Shown: in pieces, positions 1-5,871 of the stretch
Layout: each line of letters starts with the position of its first letter
Numbering within the stretch: position 1 is the first letter of the stretch
Program-made: the position numbers and the translations under genes
Assembly: GCA_913030785.1 (NCBI GenBank)
Contig: CAJWER010000187.1
Span: 1-6,098 of the forward strand
DNA length: 6,098 bases
Reading direction: 5' to 3'
Origin: an uncultured Chloroflexota bacterium
Lineage (GTDB): Bacteria > Chloroflexota > Dehalococcoidia > Lucifugimonadales > CAJWER01
The notes under the pieces: model-generated
The model's input: the letters and a program-made list of their open reading frames with translations, nothing else
The model's database searches: none
Told to the model about the DNA's origin: nothing

Positions 1-1
1 C

Positions 2-619
2 GGCACGCGCGTCGGTGACTGGGTCATGACGATGGGCAATGCCCTGGACCTCAAGGGCGCTCCCACTGTGACCCTGGGCATCATCAGCGGCCTCGGGCGC
101 ACAATTCAGACCGAACAGTTCCCCGGGTACTACTACGACCTGATCCAGACCGATGCCGCCATCAACTCGGGCAACAGCGGCGGGCCGATGGTCAACCTCA
201 ACGGTGAGGTCGTGGGGATCAACCAGGCGACACTTCGGCAGGCCCAGGGCATTAGCTTCGCCATCAGCGCATCGACAGCCCAGCCCATCATCGACAGCCT
301 CATCGAGTTCGGTCGCGTCATCCGCCCGCGAATAGGCTTCGACGGCGACGATGTCACACCAACCAGGGTTGCGCGGTTTCAACTCAGCGTCAATCAGGGG
401 GTCATCGTCACCCGGATTGCCAGCGACGGTCCTGCGTTCGCGGCGGGGATCAGAATCGGGAACATCGTCACCATGATTGACGGGATACCGACACCGGACA
501 TGGCGACGTTCCTGAGCCTGCTATGGTCCTACCAGGTGGGTGATAGCATCCAAATCGAGTACGTCCGCGGCGACGAGTTTCTGATGGCAGAGGTGGAGTT
601 GGGCGAGCGGGGCAGCTAG
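2..619 (+). CDS. HtrA/DegP-like trypsin-type serine protease with PDZ domain (5' truncated)
   Basis: The reading frame is already open at base 2, so this is the C-terminal ~205 residues of a longer gene; the ATG at 26 is internal. Visible in order: the end of the protease domain with GTRVGDWVMTMGNALDL (family pattern GDWVxAxGNPxGL), then VTLGIISGL, then LIQTDAAINSGNSGGPMVN with the catalytic Ser codon AGC at 176-178, then GEVVGIN and the substrate-pocket segment GISFAIS. A single PDZ domain follows from about base 330 (RPRIGFDG carboxylate-binding loop, GVIVTRIASDGPAFAAGI, GNIVTMIDG) to near the end. The catalytic His and Asp, and any signal peptide or membrane anchor, lie upstream of the window. 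Family members are envelope proteases or chaperones that degrade misfolded proteins; the PDZ domain binds exposed C-termini. The gene ends 16 bases before the tail of the converging FHA pseudogene, and I see no clear terminator between them. The family is certain, the exact paralogue is not. Confidence 0.93.
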   Translation, partial: GTRVGDWVMTMGNALDLKGAPTVTLGIISGLGRTIQTEQFPGYYYDLIQTDAAINSGNSGGPMVNLNGEVVGINQATLRQAQGISFAISASTAQPIIDSLIEFGRVIRPRIGFDGDDVTPTRVARFQLSVNQGVIVTRIASDGPAFAAGIRIGNIVTMIDGIPTPDMATFLSLLWSYQVGDSIQIEYVRGDEFLMAEVELGERGS

Positions 620-635
620 TCGGGTCGAACGAGAC

Positions 636-1306
636 TCAAGGGATCACGTAGTTAGCGCAGTTGTCGTCGAGCCACTCCGTCATGTCGAACCCCAGCTAAC
701 CTCTATCTGCTGTCCCGAGGTGTCGAAGGCCACAAAATAGTTGCAGGTCCAAGACTCGTCTTCGTTCTTGGTGAATGCGCGGCAGGGTGACCAGCTGTCC
801 TGGGGTTAGCCCTCTGGACCTACCGGATCGCCGAGCTGTCCGAGGATACCTTGCTGTGCAGGCGCAGGGGCAGCTGCTGCGCGGGGAGGCCTGTGGGAAA
901 CAGCGCTGCAGGCGCCTGGGTTGCCGCAGCCGGGCCAATCGGGATTTGCAATGTAGCCGGGGATTGCAGGCCGAGATCGGCCTCGTGCACCTCGCTATAC
1001 TCCCATATAGTACCCGTCTCAATGCTACCTAGCTGGATTCGCTCGCCGTTCTGAAGTGGGCGTGGCTGCTGACCAACCCTCTACTCGTCGACATTAGGTA
1101 CCGTTCTGGCTGCCCAGGTACTGTATCCAAAAGCCCGGGTCACGGTAAAAGATCATGGCGTGTTTGCGAGAAACCACAGGCTGCTCAACCACAATATCGT
1201 TCGTGGCCTCGCGGCCCATCGCCGTGACTCCCCCGATCAACGACAGGCCGCACCCATCGCAGGGACCTCCACGGATCCGCAACTTCGACATCGAAGTATT
1301 CATCAT
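636..1306 (-). pseudogene. Degraded FHA-domain protein gene (three frameshifts, two nonsense codons)
   Basis: The 5' part (ATG 1306, or GTG 1315, to stop TAA 1096-1094) encodes most of an FHA phosphothreonine-binding domain: MGR (residues 30-32 from ATG 1306), NDIVVEQPVVSRKHA with the SxxH signature (46-49) and LGSQNGT ending at 70. The rest of the domain continues in the next frame at 1092-1014 as VDE-stop-RVGQQPRPLQNGERIQLGS. Removing one extra A at 1095/1094 and reading TAG 1083-1081 as CAG restores NGTYVDEQRVGQQ. An Ala/Pro/Gln-rich linker follows. A second shift at about 870-905 leads into AAAAPAPAQQGILGQLGD, then a TAA at 808-806. After that comes a Cys-containing tail (PCRAFTKNEDESWTC, NYFVAFDTSGQQIEVSW). 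A missing G in the G-run at 693-690 separates this from the last piece, GFDMTEWLDDNCANYVIP, ending at TGA 638-636. A GGTGGGTGG ribosome-site-like stretch precedes ATG 1306. The intact protein would have been about 220 residues: FHA domain, flexible linker, small unknown domain. The usual Asp before LGSxNGT is Tyr here, which also fits relaxed selection. FHA domains typically read Ser/Thr-kinase phosphorylation; the tail is unrecognised. Confidence 0.85.
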
Positions 1307-1389
1307 GGTTGCCACCCACCTATCTGAATAAGCCCCACGGCTAGTGCGCCGATCACGACTTACTAACGAAAACCAGGTCAGATAGACCG

Positions 1390-1418
1390 AGTGTAGCCAC
1401 GACCCCAGTCGGGAACAA
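1390..1418 (-). promoter_or_regulatory. Candidate sigma70-type promoter of the FHA pseudogene
   Basis: On the minus strand TTGTTC (1418-1413) and TACACT (1395-1390) are separated by exactly 17 bases. Transcription would start near 1383, about 77 bases before ATG 1306. The match is reasonable but could be chance; it lies in the only intergenic gap (1307-1504) between ileS and the pseudogene. Confidence 0.4.
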
Positions 1419-1458
1419 TTAGCCGTCTACCCATGATTGTGACGGTCAGCACCTCTAT

Positions 1459-1498
1459 GAAAGACGGCCGGCGGACCCCGGTCGTGCATGGGTATGCA
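1459..1498 (-). terminator. Weak candidate terminator region after ileS
   Basis: Just past the ileS stop, read on the minus strand, there is a small hairpin TGCAT-ACCC-ATGCA (1498-1485). A GC-rich segment follows with CCGG-GGTCCG-CCGG and flanking GAC/GTC, running into TCTTTC. The second stem is interrupted and the T-run is short, so intrinsic termination here is only possible. No better candidate is visible before the next gene. Confidence 0.25.
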
Positions 1499-1504
1499 AG
1501 TTAC

Positions 1505-4500
1505 CTACTCCCGCACCACTCCTAGGACCACGGCCAGGCCATTGACCTTCTGTTCCTCGGTATATGCGCCCTCGGGCGAGACTCCGCGAGTCAACTCCCG
1601 TGACAGCGTATCCTGGCGGATGTAGTCGCCGTGGGCGGCTATGACCTCCTCCAACGCTTCGTCGCCATCGTAGTAGGTGACGATATGGTCAGCGATGTCG
1701 AATTCAGCCGAACGCCGCATGTTCTGGACCAGGTGCACCAGCTCCCGCGCACGCCCCTCCAACTCCAGCTCCGGAGTGATCTCCGTGGTCACGGCCACGG
1801 AGTAGCCTCCCTCCGACACGACCGAGTACCCTGCAATCTCGGAACTGGTCACCACGATGTCCTCGGGCTCGAGCACGTAGTCGCCCACGGTGACACTGCT
1901 GCCCGCGGCGACCGCCACGTACACTTCCGACGGGTCCGCCTTGGACAGCGCTGCCAGGACGTTTCGCGTATCTGCACCGAATCGCGGGCCGATCCGAGAC
2001 ATGTCAGCCTTCACTTCAATTTCGGCCACCTCGCGCTCATCGTCGAGCACAGAAACACGGCGGATGTTCAGTTCCTCGCATACCTGCGACGAGATCTGTT
2101 CCAGCAGCTCATCTTCTTCGGACGAGCGCAGCTTGACCAGCGCCTCCTCCATAGGCTGGCGCACCTTCACCCCGACCTTGCTCCTGGCGGCACGCCCCAG
2201 GCTCGACAGACGCATTGCCAGCCTTACTGCCTGCGACAGGCGCCGGTCGATCCGGACCTCGTCCGCCACTGGGTACGACTCCAGATGTACGCTTCCGCGG
2301 CCGTCAGCCGTGGACCCCGCCAGGTTCCTGTACATCTGCTCGGATACGAACGGGATTATCGGCGCGATGAGCCGGGTCAGCGTGACCAGGCACTCATACA
2401 GCGTCGCGTATGCCGCCTGCTTGTCCTCGTCAGCGTCGGACTTCCAGAAACGACGGCGGCTGCGCCTCACGTACCAGTTCGATAGCTGCTCCACAAACCC
2501 TTCGGCGCGGCGGGTCGCCAACTCCACCTCGTAGGTGTCCAGCGATGCCGTCATGTCCAGGGTCAACTCGGCGAGCTCCGACAGTATCCAGCGGTCCAGC
2601 TCCGATCTGCGCTCGACCGGAGGAGCAGTGGACTTCGGGTCGTAGCCGTCGATATTGGCATAAGTCACGAAGAACGAATAGACGTTCCAGAGGGGGATAA
2701 TGAATCGGCGTCGGACCTCATCGGCGATTCCAAAGCCGAAATTCAGGTTGGCCGCCGGATTGTGGCGCGAGTAGAGCCAGCGCATCGAGTCCACGCCCAT
2801 CTTCTCGGCGCCATCCTCGAACCAGATGGCGTTACCCTTGCTCTTGTGCATCTCATCGCCGTGTTCGTCACGCATCGTCGCGTAGCTGTGGAGGTTCCGG
2901 AACGGTTCGGTGTTCTCAAGAACAGTGCTCATGACAAGCAGCGAGTAGAACCAGCCGCGGAACTGGCCGGGGAAGCTTTCGGTGACCACCTCCGCGGGGA
3001 ACCACTCCTTCCAGTAGTCGCGGTCGGAGCGGTAGCCGATGGTGGAGAAAGGCACGATGCCTGCGTCCAGCCACACGTTGCCCACATCCTTGATGCGCTC
3101 GACCGTATTGCCGCACTCGGAGCATGCGATCTTGACGGCGTCGATCCATGGCCTGTGGGGCGAGTTGCCGGCGAACTCGTCCCACCCCGAAATCGCCCTC
3201 TCTTCCAGTTCAGTCTCAGAGCCGATGACCTCGAAGTAACCGCACGTACATTTGTAGATGGGCAGCGCCAGCCCCCAGTACCGCTTCTTCGAGATCATCC
3301 AATCGTCCATGTTCTTGAGCCAGTCCAGCTCTCGTTGCATACCGAACTCGGGGATCCAGCGCGCCTTCTTGGTCACGTCCGCGACCTTGTCTCGCAGCTC
3401 GTCCATACTGATGAACCACTCGTCGACCAGCCGGAAAACGAGCTCGGTCCCACACCTCCAGCACGTCGGGTAGCGGTGCGAGTACTGATCTAATCGATAG
3501 AAGACTCCCTTTTGCCGCAGGCTGTCATAAATGGGCTTGTTGACGTCCGACACGCTCTTGCCGGTCAGCCAGTCGAAGCCGTCGATGAAGATGCCGAAGT
3601 CGTCTAGGGGAGCGATGACGCTCAGCCCGCGCTCCTTGCTGATCTTGAAGTCCTCCTTACCAGCACCCGGGGCAGTGTGCACAATTCCCGTTCCCTCGGT
3701 CTCGCTCACCTCCTCCCACAACACGACCCTGTGCTCGACGTCTTTCTGCGCGGGCAGCTCATCGAAGGGACCGGAGTAGCGGAGCCCGTCCAGGGCCTTG
3801 CCCGGCATCTCCTCCAGCACCTCATGCTCGGCCTTCAACTCGCTCAGGCGACTCTTGAGCAGGTACAACACCTCTCCGTCAGCTGTCCTGGCTCTGACAT
3901 AGGTCAGGTCGGGGTGGACGTATGCGCCGGTATTGCTCGTCAGGGTCCAGGGTGTGGTCGTCCAAACCAGCAGTGACTCTCCATCACGGTCAAGGAGCGG
4001 GAAGCGGACGTACAGGCCGGGGTGCACGATGTCCTTGTACCCTTCCGTCACCTCCTGCTGCGACAGGCCGGTGCCGCAACGAGGACACCACTCCATAACG
4101 TCGGTGCCCTCGTAGATCCAGCCACGCTCGTGGCACACCTTCAGGAAGTGCCAGATCGTGAAATTGTTCTCGTCCGACATCGTGTAGTAGGAGTTGTCCC
4201 AGTCCATCCAGTAGCCCAGGCGCTTGGACTGCTCGGTCATGATGTCGGCGAACTTGCGCACCCGCTCCTTGCACAGGTCCACGAACTTCTCGATGCCGAA
4301 CTCCTCGATGTCCCGCTTCGAGTCCAGCCCCAGCTCCTTTTCGACCTCGACCTCGACCCACAGGCCCTGGCAGTCGAAGCCATTTTGATACCGCTGGCGA
4401 AACCCCTGCATCGTCTTGTAGCGCTGGAACAGGTCCTTGTAGGACCTGCCCCAGGCATGGTGGACCGCCATCCGGTTGTTGGCGGTGATCGGCCCGTCGA

Positions 4501-4633
4501 TGAACGAGAATTTCTTGTCTGAATTATCGTTTCGCGTAAGGTACTTGGCCGGGATGCCTGCCTCGTTCCACCACGCCAATATGTCCCGCTCCATCGCGGG
4601 AAAATCTGTCTTGGAATCCACCGGATTAAACAT
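1505..4633 (-). CDS. ileS: Isoleucyl-tRNA synthetase, type 2 (eukaryote-like), with variant signature motifs
   Basis: This cytoplasmic class Ia synthetase charges tRNA-Ile with isoleucine. At 1042 aa it is longer than the ~940 aa type 1 enzymes and lacks their C-terminal Cys4 zinc finger, which fits type 2. Visible in order: FIDGPITANN (44-53), then AVHH (56-59) where HIGH is expected; Cys pair C183/C186; CP1 editing domain with VWTTTPWTLTSN (223-234) and GTGIVHTAPGAGKEDF (314-329), including the Asp that clears mischarged valine; further Cys pairs C391/C394, C462/C464 and C504/C507 suggesting zinc knuckles; VWLDAG (520-525); QFRGWFYS (557-564); EMHKSKGN (594-601) in place of KMSKS; then the helical anticodon-binding domain (LDRWILSEL, NWYVRRSRRRFW at 719-730) and a C-terminal extension. 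ATG 4633 is chosen because AAGGAG lies 5 bases upstream (4644-4639). It follows the methyltransferase by 21 bases and is most likely cotranscribed with it under T-box control. Editing motifs look intact, so the protein should be functional. Confidence 0.97.
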   Translation of the reverse strand: MFNPVDSKTDFPAMERDILAWWNEAGIPAKYLTRNDNSDKKFSFIDGPITANNRMAVHHAWGRSYKDLFQRYKTMQGFRQRYQNGFDCQGLWVEVEVEKELGLDSKRDIEEFGIEKFVDLCKERVRKFADIMTEQSKRLGYWMDWDNSYYTMSDENNFTIWHFLKVCHERGWIYEGTDVMEWCPRCGTGLSQQEVTEGYKDIVHPGLYVRFPLLDRDGESLLVWTTTPWTLTSNTGAYVHPDLTYVRARTADGEVLYLLKSRLSELKAEHEVLEEMPGKALDGLRYSGPFDELPAQKDVEHRVVLWEEVSETEGTGIVHTAPGAGKEDFKISKERGLSVIAPLDDFGIFIDGFDWLTGKSVSDVNKPIYDSLRQKGVFYRLDQYSHRYPTCWRCGTELVFRLVDEWFISMDELRDKVADVTKKARWIPEFGMQRELDWLKNMDDWMISKKRYWGLALPIYKCTCGYFEVIGSETELEERAISGWDEFAGNSPHRPWIDAVKIACSECGNTVERIKDVGNVWLDAGIVPFSTIGYRSDRDYWKEWFPAEVVTESFPGQFRGWFYSLLVMSTVLENTEPFRNLHSYATMRDEHGDEMHKSKGNAIWFEDGAEKMGVDSMRWLYSRHNPAANLNFGFGIADEVRRRFIIPLWNVYSFFVTYANIDGYDPKSTAPPVERRSELDRWILSELAELTLDMTASLDTYEVELATRRAEGFVEQLSNWYVRRSRRRFWKSDADEDKQAAYATLYECLVTLTRLIAPIIPFVSEQMYRNLAGSTADGRGSVHLESYPVADEVRIDRRLSQAVRLAMRLSSLGRAARSKVGVKVRQPMEEALVKLRSSEEDELLEQISSQVCEELNIRRVSVLDDEREVAEIEVKADMSRIGPRFGADTRNVLAALSKADPSEVYVAVAAGSSVTVGDYVLEPEDIVVTSSEIAGYSVVSEGGYSVAVTTEITPELELEGRARELVHLVQNMRRSAEFDIADHIVTYYDGDEALEEVIAAHGDYIRQDTLSRELTRGVSPEGAYTEEQKVNGLAVVLGVVRE

Positions 4634-4654
4634 TTCTACTCCTTAGGGCGCTTC

Positions 4655-5335
4655 TCACGTTGTGTGAGGCCACCGTACTACAACCCACATGTCCATCATG
4701 TCCGGGGTCAATCCAGCGAGGCGCAAATCGTCCTCACGCTGGCTGCCCAGACCCTCTACGAACTCCCAGCCCGCCTCCTCCACCATACCTCGCAAATCAT
4801 CGACGCTATACACCGTGTGATCCAGGTCTAGCTTCAGCCGAAGACACAGGTCCGTGCCGCTACCTTCATAGAACTCCCAGTTGTTGTAGACGATCGATCC
4901 CAGCCCCTGGAATAGAGCCAGGTCTGACGCGCGACCGTAGTAGTCGATCGACATAAACATGTTCGCGATCGCGTAGAAAGGTCCACGTCCCGCCAGATGC
5001 GACCCAACCTCGCGTACGTCGCCGACGAAAACCTCGGCGTAGCCAGACTGGACAGCAGCCCTATCGCGAGCCTGCTCAACGTAGAGCGGATCTATGTCGA
5101 AGCCGGTGACGCGGTATCCGCGTCGCGCCAACGGCAGTGCGTGGCGACCGATCCCGCAGGCTGTGCCCAGAATCCTCCCTCCGGACGGCAGGCCAAGTTC
5201 CCCCAAGAGGCGAGCCAGCACTGCAATCTCCGCCTCCGCCCTGTCCTCGGCCTTCTCCAGGAACGGCAGGAACAGATCCAGCCTCTCCACAAACAGCCTG
5301 TGGGTCCAGTGGCTCGTATCGACTGATTCCGCCAC
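4655..5335 (-). CDS. Class I SAM-dependent methyltransferase, short form, function unknown
   Basis: The 226 aa protein has a Rossmann-type methyltransferase core. Motif I is ILGTACGIGRHALPLA (55-70), the end of beta-2 is VTGFDIDPLYVEQAR (76-90, with Asp80 positioned for the ribose hydroxyls), and motif II is GDVRE (105-109). Beta-4 is FYAIANMFMSIDYYG (120-134), and the C-terminus is YSVDDLRGMVEEAGWEFVEGLGSQ (176-199) and MWVVVRW. It resembles small-molecule or generic methyltransferases of the Methyltransf_25/11 type; the substrate cannot be read. Two oddities: the usual acidic residue of motif I (ILDxxCGxG) is Gly57, and the region after beta-4 (about 140-155) is short, with no recognisable PGGxxxLD strand, as if about 15-40 residues were lost in frame. 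The GTG start at 5335 is supported by GAGAGGG 6 bases upstream and by lying directly after the T-box terminator. It is the first gene of the ileS operon. Enzymatic activity is uncertain given the altered core. Confidence 0.85.
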   Translation of the reverse strand: MAESVDTSHWTHRLFVERLDLFLPFLEKAEDRAEAEIAVLARLLGELGLPSGGRILGTACGIGRHALPLARRGYRVTGFDIDPLYVEQARDRAAVQSGYAEVFVGDVREVGSHLAGRGPFYAIANMFMSIDYYGRASDLALFQGLGSIVYNNWEFYEGSGTDLCLRLKLDLDHTVYSVDDLRGMVEEAGWEFVEGLGSQREDDLRLAGLTPDMMDMWVVVRWPHTT

Positions 5336-5353
5336 CGCGCACCCTCTCAGACA

Positions 5354-5385
5354 ACAAAAACCCGTCCCACATCAGGGACGGGTTT
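5354..5385 (-). terminator. T-box-controlled intrinsic terminator
   Basis: On the minus strand the 11-bp stem AAACCCGTCCC / GGGACGGGTTT (5385-5375 and 5368-5358) encloses the loop TGATGT and continues into a T-run (TTTTTGTT). Its 5' arm is shared with the antiterminator: AACCCG (5384-5379) and CCCT (5377-5374) can instead pair with CGGGTT (5396-5391) and AGGG (5408-5405) around the T-box. The two folds are therefore mutually exclusive, and the terminator ends 18 bases before the first start codon of the operon. Confidence 0.93.
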
Positions 5386-5650
5386 AACATAACCCGCGGT
5401 ACCACCCTCGTTCCTCGGCTCGGCGTCGTATGGCCGGGCCGGGGCCCTCAATGTCCGAAATCTATCTGAATCGGACCGCCCAAAATAACGGAGGGCGACT
5501 CCGGCGAAGCCTACTTGGGTAGGGTTTGCCCCAGACCGTTCGGTTCGCGGCTCAGGAGGGATCTTCGCGGGAGGCGGGTTTGGTCTGCTCTCACCAGTTC
5601 AGACTCGCTGCGCTGCCGCCGCCCGGTACTCGTCTCCGTCAAAGCCGTTG
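5354..5650 (-). promoter_or_regulatory. T-box riboswitch leader, tRNA-Ile responsive (specifier ATC)
   Basis: This ~300-base untranslated leader precedes the methyltransferase-ileS operon. The T-box AGGGTGGTACCGCGG (5408-5394) is essentially canonical. TGGT would pair with the 3' end ACCA of uncharged tRNA; N = T fits discriminator base A73, which tRNA-Ile has. In Stem I, GGAG (5637-5634) pairs with CTCC (5558-5555), enclosing a specifier loop with the AGTA motif (5630-5627) on one side and GAAG-ATC-C on the other. The codon ATC (5562-5560) is the Ile specifier. The distal arm GTCTG / CAGAC holds TGGTGAGAG in its loop. A Stem III hairpin CGGAG-TCGCC-CTCCG followed by TTAT lies at about 5500-5480, and TGAGGG follows near 5450. 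Antiterminator and terminator share sequence, so control is by transcription attenuation: uncharged tRNA-Ile allows readthrough, charged tRNA terminates. No peptide-coding gene is seen in this stretch. Confidence 0.96.
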
Positions 5651-5656
5651 TAGAAG

Positions 5657-5686
5657 AGCCTAGGACAAGGCCCACCCGGGTGTCAA
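5657..5686 (-). promoter_or_regulatory. Promoter of the T-box / methyltransferase / ileS operon
   Basis: On the minus strand a perfect -35 box TTGACA (5686-5681) is followed after 18 bases by TAGGCT (5662-5657). The start point expected from this, near 5650, falls just before the 5' strand of T-box Stem I. This positional agreement strongly supports the call. Confidence 0.75.
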
Positions 5687-5727
5687 GCCACGCACATCGC
5701 CGCGAATGGACCTCACCTCAACGCCCA

Positions 5728-5745
5728 TATGCAACAACATGCATA
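5728..5745. repeat. Inverted repeat TATGCA-N6-TGCATA between divergent promoters
   Basis: Perfect 6-base arms (5728-5733 and 5740-5745) are separated by ACAACA. The repeat lies 10 bases upstream of the tRNA-Pro -35 box and 42 bases upstream of the operon -35 box. It could be an operator half-site pair or a chance palindrome. Confidence 0.3.
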
Positions 5746-5754
5746 CGTGCGTCC

Positions 5755-5783
5755 TTGTCATCGGGGCGGCGAGTCCGTATCAT
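5755..5783 (+). promoter_or_regulatory. Promoter of tRNA-Pro
   Basis: TTGTCA (5755-5760), a 17-base spacer and TATCAT (5778-5783) closely resemble a vegetative promoter. The expected start near 5790 is a few bases before the mature tRNA 5' end at 5796, which fits a short-leader tRNA transcript. Confidence 0.68.
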
Positions 5784-5795
5784 CGATAGGTGCGT

Positions 5796-5871
5796 CGGGG
5801 TGTGGCGCAGTTGGTAGCGCGCGTCGTTTGGGACGACGAGGTCGCTGGTTCGAGTCCAGTCACCCCGACCA
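5796..5871 (+). tRNA. tRNA-Pro (anticodon TGG)
   Basis: A full cloverleaf can be drawn: acceptor CGGGGTG (5796-5802) with CACCCCG (5861-5867); D stem GCGC/GCGC (5805-5808, 5817-5820); anticodon stem CGTCG/CGACG (5822-5826, 5834-5838) with loop TTTGGGA and anticodon TGG at 5829-5831; variable loop AGGTC; T stem GCTGG/CCAGT (one G-T pair) with loop TTCGAGT. The discriminator is A (5868) and CCA is encoded at 5869-5871. It decodes CCN proline codons, chiefly CCA/CCG. It is transcribed away from the ileS operon and is unlikely to be part of the T-box circuit, which reads tRNA-Ile. Confidence 0.98.

Noticed and set aside
696..1022. 108-codon minus-strand ORF
   Set aside because: Arg/Cys-rich and without recognisable motifs; it overlaps the linker and tail of the FHA pseudogene, whose protein-like reading lies in other frames.
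1094..1315. Intact 73-residue FHA protein starting at GTG 1315
   Set aside because: It would end in the middle of the FHA fold, directly after NGT; the missing strands are present just downstream in another frame, so this is a fragment of a pseudogene.
1631..2485. Plus-strand ORF of 284 codons
   Set aside because: Antisense shadow of ileS; composition is His/Arg/Leu-rich with no motif, and high GC at third positions of ileS keeps this frame open.
2762..3493. Plus-strand ORF of 243 codons
   Set aside because: Another antisense shadow inside the ileS coding region with no ribosome site or domain signature.
5092..5405. Several overlapping ORFs across the methyltransferase 5' end and T-box leader, both strands
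   Set aside because: They cross the terminator and T-box structure or lie inside the methyltransferase in other frames; none shows protein-family features.
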